Of a DNA stretch of 64,000 nucleotides, positions 1 through 12,146 are shown piece by piece (position 1 is the first letter of the stretch; each line of letters opens with the position of its first letter). The notes beneath the pieces were generated by a model, which saw only the letters and a list, made by a program, of their open reading frames with translations, did no database searches and had not been told where the DNA came from. Made by a program: the position numbers and the translations under genes. Source of the stretch: Symbiodinium kawagutii (taxonomy: Eukaryota; Sar; Dinophyceae; Suessiales; Symbiodiniaceae). Where the stretch lies: NCBI GenBank assembly GCA_009767595.1, contig VSDK01002168.1, forward strand, positions 252,503-316,502. The letters are read 5' to 3'.

Positions 1-163
1 GATTCGTCTATACACTAAACACGATAACGAAAGAATGAACTGCTCGCTCCGACATCCCGATCCTTCCCAAAGTTCTGGACTTTCTCAAGTTGTGGTTTCT
101 CAACAACTGGGGCTGCATCTTCAGCCCTGGACAGCTGCACAGGAGGGCATCGTTGGATGCGTG

Positions 164-255
164 AGGTTTTCTCAAAATAAGGCACCGCCAAGAATGATTG
201 CTTTAGTACTAGCTACCAATAATCAATAGTGGATGATTTGTGGGTACCCCAATAA
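164..255. mobile_element. Family A MITE-like element, degenerate copy
   Basis: The left end resembles GTTTTCTCAAAATAAGG and the right end GGATGATTTGTGGGTACCCC. The outer CACCAT ends are lost. It was recognised by comparison with the better copies at 959, 5786 and 58885. Confidence 0.5.
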
Positions 256-804
256 CCAGGGTCAACAACCAATGACCAATACCATCCAATAAGCAATTGT
301 ATACTGTAGACAAGTTCACAACCAATGACAACAAAATCTTATGACAACAATAATTAATGATCAAGAAAATGCAACATCCCACTAGCAAGAGTATAACTCA
401 CAACCAGTTCACATGTCAAAACCACTGAACACACACCAATAACAGTGATCAACAGCCACCAATAACCAACAACCACATGGAGATTGCACCACTCCTAGGT
501 GAAGCATGTTTTCTTGCATCGTATGGTCTGCCCATCACCCTGCCAGGAAACATCTTGGCCGTTTTCAATTTATTTTCAATGCCTTGATACAGCTCTGAAT
601 CAGCGCTTTCACCTTCCCCCGAAAAAGAGGCCATTATTTCGAGGCAAGGTCTTGAAGGGGTGTGCCGTGAGCTTTGACAACTGGCTGCCTGACTAGCCAG
701 GAATCCTGGCGTTGGATTGTTTGGTGTAGAAACTTTGGATCAACCGTCCAGGCTTAGCTAATGATATGATGCACGCGCGTGCCCGCCACCGAAACGTATC
801 ATAC

Positions 805-945
805 CGTGTCGCTCTCCAGCACCGGCCTCCCAGTTTCATGTCGACCTGGTTCCAGGGTGCCAGTGGCAGTGGCAGGGGGGGCGACAGGATACTTGCCTGG
901 CGATGCAGAAGCGGACGAATCGACGGTTGGAAGACCAACAGGAAC
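805..945 (-). CDS. Predicted internal exon, Pro/Ser/Thr-rich segment
   Basis: On the minus strand an AG acceptor (CATCTGAG) is followed by 47 open codons and a GTATGA donor after ACG, so the exon is phase 0 at both ends, like most exons of the long minus-strand gene to its right. The peptide starts VPVGLPTVDSSASASPG and is rich in P, A, T and S, typical of a linker or tail. It may be the most 3' visible exon of the plastid-targeted gene starting at 29121, or belong to a separate downstream gene. No function is recognised. The plus strand also has an open frame here, so the strand rests on splice signals and context. Confidence 0.45.
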
Positions 946-958
946 CTCAGATGCTCCA

Positions 959-1062
959 TGTGGTGGTTTCTTGAAATAGGGAACCCGAAAAATGGTTGGT
1001 TTATTACTATAAATGACTAATAATGGATGATTTGGGGGTACCCCTATTTTGAGAAACAGCCA
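959..1062. mobile_element. Family A MITE-like element
   Basis: Near-palindromic 104-bp element: the left end TGGTGGTTTCTTGAAATAGG pairs with the right end CCCTATTTTGAGAAAC, around an interior GGTTGGTTTATTACTATAAA. It abuts a family E element directly. Confidence 0.75.
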
Positions 1063-1133
1063 TGTATGGTCTATGGATTTGAGTCATTTTACAGGTAAAT
1101 GTAGGTAAATATACCATTCATGGAGCAGCTGGG
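1061..1133. mobile_element. Family E palindromic element
   Basis: The end CATGTATGGTCTAT pairs with ATATACCATTCATGG, with the interior TCATTTTACAGGTAAATGT shared with the copy at 21251. It joins the family A copy with no gap. Confidence 0.65.
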
Positions 1134-1859
1134 AACTATTCTGGGCAACAGCATGTAGAAACCGTTTGCCAAATTCAAGTGTCTGAGATTGGGCACTGCA
1201 TGAGTGCATCCGAGATTGTCGACATTTGACTTGTTAGTGCTCAAACAAATGCAACATGGTACCATTTCATGAGACTGGCGAGCCAAATGCAGCCCATAGC
1301 TGTGGGTCGCGTGTGCTCATCCCCTCTTGTTTTGAGTTCTTACTGCAACCTTCTGTCAGGATTCCCATCTGCCGAAAGTCCGCCGGACCCCCAGCTGTTT
1401 TAGTGATTGAGGAAATCCCGGACCCAGGGACTTTAAGCTTCAATTATCCTTTTGGGATGACTTTCACCCACAAACTGATGGGGAAATAAATCAGAAAACC
1501 CATTAAAACACCATGCACCATTTTATGACTACCTTGTTTCATCCTTTAATGGGATAACTTTATGATGAACTGTTTCACCGGTAAAATAACCTCAATTTTA
1601 ACCATCTATAAGCATCAATCATCAACTATCATGATCAATAGACCATTAATGACCATTCACCATAGCTATGAACCAAAGAGTACCTCCAGTAATGAACCAT
1701 GAATGCCACGAAGCTTTCACAGTACCTCCATCTATGACCTCAACTATTTCCATCGAAAACCATCTATAACCATCAATCATGAACCATAATGATCATTTGG
1801 ATGATCAACATTGATCAACTATAATGGATCAAGGTCCCCATCCAAACATCCAAAAAAAA

Positions 1860-1990
1860 AATCCAACGCACCCAACGAACCGACCCACGGCCTGGGCCCA
1901 GCAAGAGCCGACGCAGCCATGGAGGCAACACGTCCACCAGCGGTTGACCTCAGCCGCTACGGGCCCGCAGCACGCATCACTGCAGGTTTT
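1860..1990. other. GC-rich island, possible exon, strand unresolved
   Basis: The GC content rises sharply over about 130 bp, as it does at the accepted exons. Both strands have open frames, and both have AG/GT pairs that could serve as splice sites, so no peptide is assigned. Confidence 0.25.
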
Positions 1991-2521
1991 ATAGGAAAAC
2001 GACCACGAAAGTGCCATGAATAAAAAGCTTATTGAAGTAACTAGAGGTAAAAAAATGGTAAAATTAGGTTATGATGACTATTGAAAGTAGTCTTTGATGG
2101 GTTTTGCTGAAGTCATCTGAAGTCCCTTTAGATATTCTCCTTGTTCGGCACATCTATGACTTTCTCATTCTCATTGAACTGGAACGCCTAACATCATGTA
2201 ACAATAGACTTTTCTGGGGGTGACCTGTCCACCTGGCTGATCCGAGGGACTAAAGAAATTCTCACGAAACTCGGCGCTAAAGCCCTGGCGCAAGGCATCC
2301 TGATCTTCTTCCTCAGGGACATGGGACGGCAGGCTTTCAAAGTATCCGATAAATGTCTGTCTGTGAAGTCTTTAGTTTTTTTTTCCGGGAAAATCAGCCT
2401 GGAAAACCGTCTGTATAAATTGATATTGATGGTTCAGCAAGGAGTTCCTGTAGATTTTCCCATCGACATCATCAAGCGAGCAAGTGAAAGTACGCATTCA
2501 TTCAAGATCTGTTTTTCCAAT

Positions 2522-2646
2522 TGGCTGTGGGTCAAAACGCTGTACCCCTGGTTCCCCATCATTAACCATTGTTTTCCCTATAGTTTTGTTGGTAATTATC
2601 CCTAATTATTATTGGTTGGTTAACTGCTTGACCCATAGCCATATAG
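2522..2646. mobile_element. Family C MITE-like element
   Basis: The left end TTGGCTGTGGGTCAAAACGC pairs with the right end CTGCTTGACCCATAGCCATA. The interior carries CCATTGTTTTCCCTAT and TTATCCC motifs shared with copies at 35751, 39363, 41562, 43914 and 55159. Confidence 0.75.
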
Positions 2647-2747
2647 CTGGTATACCCCCAACTATTGTTGCTTATTATACCCTATGAATAATCATTCACC
2701 AGCTGTTATTGGTTGGTTAATATTGACACATAGCTAATTCTGAACAC

Positions 2748-2864
2748 TGTCGCAGCTGATTCAGCGCCTGTAAGTCCAAGAACAGCAGCATGCCCACGCG
2801 CAGTATGCTCAGCAGCCTTCGCTTGGTTGCTCTCACCCCATCGCGCAGGATTGAGAACCTTGCG
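2748..2864 (-). CDS. Predicted internal exon, unknown function
   Basis: After an AG acceptor (TTGGCAG) come 39 open codons ending at ACA, followed by the donor GTGTTC. The exon is phase 0 at both ends. The peptide begins RKVLNPARWGESNQAKAAEH, is Ala-rich and looks helical. It has the same strand and phase as the exons at 7111, 9530, 10839 and 13221, which supports a shared gene. No domain is recognised. Confidence 0.5.
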
Positions 2865-3174
2865 CTGCCAAGGATGTTGGCAAACAGGCATGGCTATCCA
2901 GTAACAACTCATGAGTTTCGATGATAGTCCCCCTTGTTCATGGCTTGATGGTCCCCTCATGTCACCGAGCAATGGTCCTGTGCATCTTCACCATTTCGCG
3001 TACGAGAACACCCTTGTGGCTGCAGGGTTGCTGTTGCTGACCACCAACTTTCGTGGTCATTGCAACACATCCATTGCACTGGACGGGTATCCCCTTCACG
3101 GAAAGAAAGGACAGATCTGATAATAAGCATTCTCAACCATCAAACCTCACCAGCCATCATAAGCACCAACTATA

Positions 3175-3277
3175 CTGGTTGGTGGTTGAACCGCCCCTAT
3201 GAAAAATATGAGTCAACCAACCATGTGTTAATAATAACCAGGGAAAATACACAAGGTCAATCAAACCACCAACCAGT
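3175..3277. mobile_element. Family B MITE-like element
   Basis: The terminal inverted repeat CTGGTTGGTGGTTGAAC pairs with AATCAAACCACCAACCAG. The interior has CCCCTATGAAAAATATGAGT and CAACCAACCAT, as in other family copies. This is one of the best copies in the window. Confidence 0.8.
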
Positions 3278-3499
3278 ATAAACCGTAATTGGCTGTTCCA
3301 GCCACTTTGGGCAAATATGCGACCTCACTGGAGCCGCAGTTGAACGAAGCCAGGGTGCAAGGGTCTCTGCAAGACGATCCCGGGCACATGGAGCAAAGGA
3401 AGAAGGCCCCGTTGCCAAACGAGGACCAAGAAACAACACCTGAGATCGATCACCCTGCATTCAATGCCAGGTTGGTGGGCGCTTGAATCTCAAATGGAA

Positions 3500-3662
3500 G
3501 TTCACTACCCTGTGCCTTCCTTACTTCCCTTTCTGTTTCTGTTTTCCTTCCTTTCTTCGTTCCTCCCTCTTCATTTCTCCTTCCTCCGCCCTCATTTGCC
3601 TTCCTTCTTAAAGATTTTTTGCTTCCTCCTTTCTCCTTCCCTTATCTTTCCTCTTCGCTAGG
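3500..3662. repeat. Polypyrimidine tract
   Basis: About 160 bp are almost entirely C and T on the plus strand, with CTTCCTTTC-type degenerate repeats. The open frame across it is low-complexity and not taken as a gene. Confidence 0.7.
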
Positions 3663-5644
3663 CAAAGAAATAAGCCGATCGCCCCCAAAGTGTGTCAGGA
3701 ATTGTCTTCTGTGCGTGACCATTGTGGACCTTAGAAAAGAAACCATTGAAACCATGGATTACCAGTAGAAAACCCCTAAAACCTCAGTGGGAAAGGATTA
3801 CCAGTAGAAAACCCTAAAACAACTTAGTATACTTAGTGGAAAGGATTACTAGTAGAAAACCACTTATATAAACCATCGTAAGCCCATGTCTTCAACCTCC
3901 CGAACTGCGCCAGGGCGCGTGAGTGCCAGCCCAGCCAGGCCAGCCAGGGGCCACAACAACGTCATGGCAAGTAGAGCATCGTGCGCTGGCAGAAAGCTAT
4001 TCTCTTAAGTCACTATCAATTCAGTCAATGTCCAAAATGATTTATTATAGCTATTCATAAGCTGGCTTTTCATAATCAAGTCACAGTTGAGAGTTGGAGG
4101 CATCAGAATGGCCAACTACCATCACCCCCAATCTTCATGTCTCAAGTTTTGCAGCAGAAAACGGAACTGTCACCAGTAGCCCTTTCGCTACAAGACCTTC
4201 AGTTGAACAATCACCATCTCAGCTGAGCTCTGTTATTGGTAAACTTGACTGCCAGGCGCGGATGGTGTGATACGTTTCACACATTGAAAAGCGCAATGCC
4301 TTCGGATAGACATCAAAGTTCTGGATCTGTGGACGTACATGGCCTGCAAATCCCTTGCCAACCTGTGATTTTCAGCGGGAAACCAATGAGGTTTTCCGCT
4401 TTACAAACAGAATCGGCCGGCTCACTTTGTCCTTTGTGCCTGTGGTGGTTCCACGCAAGTTGGACTGTCAAATATCAAATGATGTCATGACAGAAATTGT
4501 CGTCACAGTGCGCTGATTGGATGATTCGGTCAACGGCCAAATTTTGGTTTCACACTTCCAACAATGCCAATTCCTCGCATGGCTACACATCCATGGCTGT
4601 CCAGTACATTGGTGCATGGAGCACCACCGTTGCAGGCCACAATATTTGGTGACAACCAAGATCAGACTTATATGTGACGAGGTCGGTCCAAAATACCTGC
4701 TCAACGATCCAAAAGGATTCCAATGACCCGCTCAAGAATACGTGGATATACGTGGTACCTTGATTGATGTGTTTCCTTAATTTTCCCTCCACACACCACG
4801 GGCCATGGATATTTTTTCTTCAGGCATCCGACGAAACGTGGTATGAGCCGAATCGTAGGGATGGAAAAGAAGTCTGCTAAGCAGGTGTCTTGTGGGAAGA
4901 CCTAGATTCCGACAGCGCAAGTACATAATTCACTTTCATTTATATAACAATGTTAAAAGTTGCATTCGTACACCGAATATGTCAAATTTGCACAACAAGA
5001 TCCAAAATCTCCAAAAGGTTCATCTCAATGATTCGCATTGCTGGACTTGTCTAGCAGCGCTGCGAAATCAACAAAGGCACACCTGCGCATATTGACAGAC
5101 ACACCCCGCTATAAGAGAGAAGAACCAATTGGCATTGGGTATGTCCCTGGAACAAACCAAAACAGAAACGACATAAAACGGCTGGAGTTTTACCTATATT
5201 TGCTGTAAACATCTTTCACCGCGTAGTGCTGAACCAAATCTGATAGCTCACTGGGCCATGACATCGACATACCCATTCTTCCAGTCGGGGGCATCCCGCG
5301 TCACGAGGTCGGGGGAGTTTCACCGCCATTTTCACCCAGCATGACAATGGTGGATGGCTGAACGGTTGATGCCAAGGCCAACATGCTACATGTTGGTGGA
5401 TCAGAATGCTGGTGGATGAATGATGCCTAAGAACCATGGTTGCATTTTGATTGTCCCGAAGTTACTGAGATACCAGAAACATTTTAGTTCTTATGCATGG
5501 CCCATGCTCACTAGTTGATATCCCATCATAGTAGACATGTACAGGACTACACTGTTGGTGATCAATCTAACCCTTGGCTGGCCATGGGTGCAGCATCCAC
5601 GGTAGCTGGTGGCATGTTCACTGGCTCACCTGGCTACCAGCAAC

Positions 5645-5738
5645 CTGTCAACGTCGATTTCGCCATCTTTTGTGGCACGCCCAGCAGTGGCTCGACCAGG
5701 CTCCCTTGGTTCTTTGCGGCAATTTCTTCTCTCAGCAT
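5645..5738 (-). CDS. Predicted exon, unknown function
   Basis: On the minus strand the acceptor CCGCCCCCAG precedes 31 open codons starting MLREEIAAKNQGSLVEP, ending at a GTTGCT donor in phase 1. The peptide is helical in character. The plus strand also has long open frames over this stretch, so strand and boundaries are tentative. It is probably part of the minus-strand gene to the right. Confidence 0.35.
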
Positions 5739-5785
5739 CTGGGGGCGGCATTGGGTATCAGCCTGGGGTATGGTTGATATACCCA

Positions 5786-5891
5786 CATGGTGGTTTCTCA
5801 AAATAGGGGGCCCAAAAAAATGGCTGGTTTACCATCATAAATGACTAGGAATGGATGATTTGGGGGTCCCCTATTTTGAGAAACACCCACA
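5786..5891. mobile_element. Family A MITE-like element
   Basis: The left end ATGGTGGTTTCTCAAAATAG and right end CCCTATTTTGAGAAACACCC are complementary, and the middle matches the family (AAATGACTAGGAATGGATGA). Confidence 0.8.
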
Positions 5892-6416
5892 TCAGTTGGT
5901 TAACATTTCTCCCCAGTAATCTAACAAAGCAATGGCCAATCCACCAAGTATTGATAGTTTCCGAGCGAGTTTCTCGGTTGTTCATGGTTTCGACGCTGAT
6001 GTTCCAGTCCGCGAACTCTTACTGGTCCGGGTGTAATGACTACCCCGGTAGCGCACCATCAGCGACTAGCACCGTGCCTGGTGGTCAACCAAGGGCACTG
6101 GTCTGACTATGAACAAGGCTGAGCGGCTTCAACCAGCGGAAGATCACCAGTGGACCAGCATCGTCAGTCTTGGTCGACTCTTGTGGCCCGGCTAGTCGTT
6201 CATGATGTTCACGATAAATATTAAAAAAACATCTTGGCGACCAATCCTCTGTGATGGTCTACAGTCTATGTTGACAAAGCTCATGGCCAATGATATTAAT
6301 CCAAAACTTGAAGTTTAAACCCTTGAAATCATTGAAGTACACCAATGAACTTCAACACTGAATCAGCCCGCTGATCACTACCGTTGTTACCTGAAGCAGC
6401 GGCTGGCACCGGTCAC

Positions 6417-6487
6417 CACAGAAAGCAGCGGCGAATGTCCCAGCGATCCCTTCGACCATCATAGCCCCCATAGGGTCCAACGGTGAC
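6417..6487 (-). CDS. Predicted exon, unknown function
   Basis: An AG acceptor (CATCCTGAG) is followed by 23 open codons and two bases, then the donor GTGACC. The peptide starts VTVGPYGGYDGRRDRWDIRR. It starts in phase 0 and ends in phase 2. No family is recognised. It lies between other minus-strand exon candidates. Confidence 0.4.
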
Positions 6488-6558
6488 CTCAGGATGCGAC
6501 TCGACTCCCAACATCCCAAGGCAACGCGGGGTGGTCGTTAAGAACCATCCATGGCTGC

Positions 6559-6650
6559 CTGGTTGGTTGTCCCATCCCAAATATATACTGGTCAATCAAG
6601 TCGTCATCCCCAGGTCTCTTAAAAAAATGAGTTCAAACCATCAACCAGCT
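6559..6650. mobile_element. Family B element, diverged
   Basis: The ends CTGGTTGGTTGTCCCATCCC and GTTCAAACCATCAACCAG are family-B-like inverted repeats. Confidence 0.5.
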
Positions 6651-7110
6651 ACAGATTTATTTGCGGCATGAAATGTCCCAAACCTTTTGTTCTTGCCAAT
6701 CGTGAGTCTTGGCCGGCTACAGCTATCATTGGCTTGTTGATTACATAGGTCACCACTGACTAATGATTACTTGGCTCAATAGAAAGCTACCTCTGCTTCA
6801 GCTGCTCATATCTGCCCATCAGTATCATACTGTTTGTTGAACCATGTAGCACTATCAGTGATACAGGGTTGACATAGTGCTGATAACTAACAAACAGTTG
6901 AACAATTTAGAAACCCTCACACATATTCTACCATTGAAACATCACGAATGCCCTTTCATGCTGAACAACGATCAAATGAATCCAGTTGAATCGATAAAGT
7001 TACACAAATCAACCATCAATACCATGTACTACTAATCAGAACACCTCAAACATCCCAAAAACCGTCAAAAAAAACATATTTGTTTAAAGCAACCCATGGT
7101 TTTTCACCAC

Positions 7111-7305
7111 CTCCACTGAGATCCCCTGGTCTTCCACAAGGAGATCCACCACGCCAGCTGCGGCCAAAGGTGCTCCTTCGGGGCCATCGGGCCTCAGGCC
7201 TTCCTGCTGCGCCCACTCCTGCAGCCACTGCCAGGCGTCCAGCCGCGGCCAGCGCCGCGGGTGGGGCCCTTCAGCCTGGTGGATGACGTTCAACCCGTTG
7301 TAGAC
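7111..7305 (-). CDS. Predicted exon of the long minus-strand gene
   Basis: The acceptor TGTGGCCAG precedes 65 open codons ending GTGGAG, then the donor GTGGTG. The exon is phase 0 at both ends and strongly GC-rich against AT-rich flanks. The peptide contains GLNVIHQAEGPHPRRWPRLD followed by an amphipathic WQWLQEWAQQEG helix and a hydrophobic AAAGVVDLLVEDQG stretch. It reads like a folded-domain exon, but I do not recognise the family. It probably belongs to the gene starting at 29121. Confidence 0.6.
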
Positions 7306-8356
7306 CTGGCCACACGGCACCTGGGAACCTACCTGGGGGAGGACCCGCCCCACCTGGAAGAACCACAGTGCGATGGTTGATTCATGCTGGACTCGTGGCG
7401 AAGTGATGGGAGGGATTGGCGCACTGATTGCTCACAGATGACAGCCGATGACAGCTGTAACTGGGGTGGTTATAACATTGAGTCTCGAACAATTTAACTG
7501 GGATTAAACAGGAGTTTTAGGGTTGTAACGAGGAAATGTGGGTGGTAGAAGCCGCTTGGCTTGTTGCGAGAAAGGTCCTGGAATTGGTGATGCCAATAGA
7601 ATCCAATAGACGGGTGCTGAATGCCTTGCATTAATGCGAAACAGCACAAGTTCAGAATCAAGGAAGTGAAACATGCAGAGATACTGCTTGTGAAATGACG
7701 ACCAAACCACCAGAAACACAAACTTCCGGCTGAGTCCATGACCTCTCCAGACACAATGAAACCCAGCAACTGGTGGGGAAACCCGTTTGAATGTACTGAT
7801 TCCCTTAGAAACCTCAGCTTCACCGAGACCCCTGTCCTCCATCAGAAGCAAGTGCTGAACAGGCGCAACTTCCTGCGATGCAAAATGCGCTGTGTTTTGG
7901 CCTTCCCGGTGCCTTCATCATGTAGCAGTACAGATTGGTACCCCCCCGTGTATAAGTTAGTCAATAAACCGCCTAACTATAGATATCCACCTTAACTAGT
8001 AGTCACCCTACTTATAACCCAACTTAGCTAAGAGTGGGGTACCACTCTGTCAACTGCATTGTGTTCAGCTCAGCTCCAGCCACCAAAGAAAAGGAACTAA
8101 TAGCACCATCAAATCTCTACTGTAGGGTCCCCAAAAAACAGGCAAAAAATGACGTGCAACTATGACCGGAGAAGTGGCTATGATGGATGAACGCCAGGTA
8201 TCTCTGAGGTTGATCAATTTGAATTTGAATTGTAGATCCAGAACAGCGCCAGCGACCATAGCAAAAAACATATTTGAAGATGGTGAAATGAAACCAAATA
8301 GCTTCCCAAGGGGACAAAAACTCCATGGCAAAATATCATGGGTGAATAAAGCCAAA

Positions 8357-8440
8357 CTGGTTGGTGGTTAGTTACCCCTCCCCAAAAAAACAGCAGGTGT
8401 TCGGTATGGTTGACAACAAATACGCCAAACCACCAACCAA
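8357..8440. mobile_element. Family B element, diverged
   Basis: The ends ACTGGTTGGTGGTTAGTTAC and CCAAACCACCAACCA are complementary. The interior has diverged from the family consensus. Confidence 0.55.
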
Positions 8441-8668
8441 AATGGGTGAAATGTAAATAAAATAATACCAGCATAGACCCTGAACATCCTCAAACATGCC
8501 AAACAGATCCAAACAGGTTGTTGAATTTCCAAGCTAAAGTAACACAATGTCACGCTAGCACTTGTGCAAGTCATATCAAAGCAGAATAGGATTGGAGCAC
8601 AAATTGCCAGCGATTTTCTTTTTTGTGTTGCCGCATCAAAGAGACACCATGCCTATCTCCCCGTCTCC

Positions 8669-8740
8669 TCATCTTCCTTCTCCTCCTCTGCCGTGATCGT
8701 CATCACCCAGAAGCTGCTTTCCTCGGAGCAGCTGAGGTAG
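8669..8740 (-). CDS. Possible terminal exon, acidic
   Basis: After the acceptor GGCAGCCCAG two frames are open: one gives an acidic end with EEEKEDEETGR and then a stop at 8654, the other ends LLGDDDHGRGGEGR and then a stop here. Phase 0 continuity favours the second. If real, the plastid-targeted gene would end here and exons to the left would belong to another gene. Confidence 0.3.
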   Translation of the reverse strand, partial: LPQLLRGKQLLGDDDHGRGGEGR

Positions 8741-9529
8741 CTGGGCTGCCATGGATCATGGTGAATTATTGCTGATGTCATGGTGAAAATCATGCTGAGT
8801 TTGTTCCTGTTGGAATCATCATGCTCAGTGCTCAGTTTGTGCTGACACCACGTGACACTGCCCAACTTGATGTTTGATCGTGCGCATGGTGCTTGCTTGA
8901 CGGGGAGCTCATGCCTCGTCATCATGCTTCATCATGTTACGGCCGCTATTTCACATTTTTTTCTGGACCCCATTCCAAAAATATACGCAAGTCAATTAGA
9001 AGTCACCATCCCTATTTCTATGGTTGAAATACCAAGGTATAATCACTAGCTATTAGATACCCTCACCATGGTCAATAGTTTGGCAATGCTAACCACCCTG
9101 CAAGAACCTTGTTTCATTGTAGGGACATGCATACCCAGTTGTTCCTCTGCTACACATGATGCCTCGCTGGGCCCGATAGTTCCCTTTAGTTCCTTATAGT
9201 TCTGCGAATTGTTCTGCTAGTTGTTCCTCCCTATAGTTGCCACCGTTTCAGTTCTTAAACCCCGGTTGTTACTTGTCGTTCCCTAAAGCTCCCGTATAGT
9301 TCTGCTAGTTATTCCGCTTGTTGCTACCTCTAGTCAAATGCTTCACCATGATTAGTTACGCCCTATGTTCGGTAGCTTCTACCCATCAAAACCATGGGAA
9401 TTGTGACCACTTCTAACTCGATGGAGTGAGCTATGCCTATACAAGGTAGCTTATCCCCCCTATACAAGGTAGCTTGTCACTTGTCGCCCCGGTAGCTTAC
9501 ATATACTCCCTAGAGCCGTGGGGGTGCAC

Positions 9530-9610
9530 ATCCACGGCGCTGGTCGCTGGTCCCCAGCGGCTCTGGCTTTGACTCGGCTCATGTACTTCATGAGGCTCAT
9601 CCCGCCGCGC
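9530..9610 (-). CDS. Predicted exon, charged linker
   Basis: The pyrimidine-rich acceptor CTCCTCTCCCTCAG precedes 27 open codons in phase 0, ending GAT, then the donor GTGCAC. The peptide begins ARRDEPHEVHEPSQSQSRW, hydrophilic and probably disordered. A second frame (RGGMSLMKYMSRVKARAAG) is also open, so the frame is chosen by phase continuity with neighbouring exons. Confidence 0.45.
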
Positions 9611-9654
9611 CTGAGGGAGAGGAGCTTCGGTTGCTTCCACAAAGGGGATCTCCA

Positions 9655-9765
9655 GATTGGTTGTTGGTTGAGGTTGGTTATTGTTTGATGTTGGTTGATG
9701 TTGGTTGAGGTTGGTTTGATATAATTGGTTGATGTTGGTTGATGCTGGTCGAGGTGAGTGGATTT
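9655..9765. repeat. GATGTTGGTT minisatellite
   Basis: Degenerate tandem copies of a 10-12-bp unit, GATGTTGGTT / GAGGTTGGTT, lie just right of the exon at 9530, that is on its acceptor side. Confidence 0.75.
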
Positions 9766-10838
9766 CGCCCAAAATACAAGCAAACATCAAGAGCGATTGT
9801 TGTAGATCAGTGGGCAACAACACTGATAGCCTCCTTTCTGAGTTTCAATTCAGGTCTCCTGAAGCACAAACTTCTATGCATGGCATCTCCCTTCCCAGGC
9901 AGAACAGCAACAACCAACTGCTGGTCGTTTTTGAATACGCTTCAGTGATAATAATTCTTGGCAGTGGAGACTGCTTATGTGTAGTACATACTGATTTGGA
10001 TACTATTATCACTGTTGTTAACAACTGTAGGTCAGGATATCGGCCCAGGCACAAAACATGCTGCTGTAGCAACTATCCCACTCCCGGGCCTCTCGACACG
10101 AAGGCAATTCCTCATGGTTTGCCCCACATGTTGCCTCAAAGAATCATTTCTGGTGGCAACATTTGCCGGAGAGCTGGCTGCCGCCGTTTGTGAGGCGGCA
10201 TGGAATGTGAGATTGGTTGCTGATTCCGCAAGTCATTCAGCATCATCACAAGCAATGAAGTGACAACCAATATTCTGTTGATCTCAAATTTTAAGATGGC
10301 ATAGTTTGTTGTGGTCAGTGGCAAAGAACGATGAATCATGGTCAATCATGATGGTTCACGGTGGCAAATACCATGGTCAATCATGTCTCTTGGTTCATCA
10401 TTATTGGCCAATGGTTAATACTATGGCGAGATTAATTGGCTAATTGATACAAATCCATGCTTAATGAATCATCATTGGTGTACTGGTCCTGGTGGTTCAT
10501 CATGGTCGATATTGGCCAATGACGATTAACCACCCATTGGGGCTGCTATTTCTTGTGCTGCTCTGCTGAGTCAAATCACCAAAGTGGTGAACCAACACCG
10601 AATCATCCAAGTATCAGCCATCCTTCACCAACATGAACCATCTTAGCCAACCATTATTTAAATTCATTTAACCAATGGTAACCATCAAAAACAACTAGTG
10701 ACAAGTGCTATCATTACCCTTGGCCCCCAGGTCACCCACATTTCTTGGGGGTTGCCCCCAACAGTTCACCATCATTTTTGGTTTATAACCCACATTTGTA
10801 GGGTCAAACCCTACCTTTCTAGGGGCCCAACCAGGGAC

Positions 10839-10967
10839 CCCTGGCCGCCCCTCGAGGCCGCGCCCGGCTGCCGCCCTGCGGCCCAGCTGCAGATATTCGA
10901 AGCTGAGGATCTCGTCGATTCGCACCGTGGCCTTGCGCAGCCGCGCGGGGTCCTGCAGGAAGCGTTC
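10839..10967 (-). CDS. Predicted exon of the long minus-strand gene
   Basis: The acceptor CGTGGCAG precedes 43 open codons, and the donor GTCCCT follows GGG. The exon is phase 0 at both ends. The peptide includes ERFLQDPARLRKATVRIDEI, a charged helical stretch, then an Arg/Gly-rich end (RRAAAGRGLEGRPG). The family is not recognised. It is flanked left by AACCA-type and right by GGTTAATAG-type minisatellite. Confidence 0.6.
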
Positions 10968-11019
10968 CTGCCACGAAGCGCTGATGATGAGAAGCGAGGG
11001 TTGACTAAGGACCTGTGGT

Positions 11020-11215
11020 TAATAGCCAGTGGTTAATATATAGCAAATGGTTAATAGCCAATGATTATAATGACCAGTGGTCAATAACCAGTGGTTAATG
11101 GCTTAATAGCCCAGTGGTTAATAGGAAATGGTTTATAGCAATGGCCCAATGGCCATTAATGACCAGTGGTTAATAGCTAATGGTCTATAGCTCATGACAA
11201 TGATTAAGGACTTAT
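11020..11215. repeat. GTGGTTAATAGCCA minisatellite
   Basis: Degenerate tandem copies of GTGGTTAATAGCCAAT lie on the acceptor side of the exon at 10839. This is the complement of the AACCACTA arrays found on donor sides. Confidence 0.8.
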
Positions 11216-12008
11216 GACCAGTGGTTATAGTGACCAGTACTTAAGAGCCAATCCCTACCCTTCCAATTCTCTATATGATGGGTAACCAACTCCAAACAAC
11301 AATGGTAGAAACCAGCTGGTTCCCTACTATAGAGGTAACTGGAAGGCTTGGGAATGGTTGATAGCCAATGGGTTAATAGCCAATGGTAAAGAAACATGAC
11401 AAAGGTTAACGATATATGACCATGGATCATTAATTGATTCTTGGCTATAGATGACACCAATTAATTAATAATGGTCAAAACCAACTGGTTGATGCCATGG
11501 TTATTAGCTAAAACCATTTATATCCTGCGATCTACCGGATGTTATTCATGATGGATGATTGGCAAAAAAAACAGTTGAATAGGGGATAAACGAACCACGG
11601 CTTAATAATTGTGGTGAATGAGCTGGCTTTATAGTGCTTCATAATAGTCAACAGTAATAGCCACAATGAATAAAGAATATGGTTGATTTGCTGATTCAGG
11701 GTTGATAGGCGATACAAATTGTTGACTGGGGGGAACCAGCTCATTGAATGGTCAACCACCAACTAGGGGAATCATCAACCAACTAGGGCTTCAGGGTTGA
11801 TACTAGGCTAATATGAGTATGATCACCATGATCAAATGGTGGTGCTAGGCTTCACAGAACCCCAGCTCTTTGTTGAGGGGTACCCTGGGGCCGCACGGGG
11901 TGACCGTCCCCCATGATGGTGTCAACGACATGTGAACTGCATGCCTTGTCGTCAATGAGTTGGACTAGATTGATATGGGACGTTCACCAGGGGACCACGA
12001 GCCATGTA

Positions 12009-12100
12009 TACCACCACCACCACCACCACCACCACCGCCACCACCACCACCACCACCACTACCACCAACAAGAACAAGAACAAAAACAAGAGCAACAACG

Positions 12101-12145
<45 letters not shown>

Positions 12146-12146
12146 C
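12009..12146. repeat. Compound triplet array (ACC)n then (AAC)n
   Basis: About 50 bp of ACC triplets with one CGC interruption run through AAC/AAG variants into about 55 bp of pure AAC. The open frames across it encode only homopolymer peptides. Confidence 0.95.

Noticed and set aside
9729..10193. 154-codon plus-strand frame
   Set aside because: It starts in the GATGTTGGTT minisatellite and has overlapping open frames of equal length; no domain.
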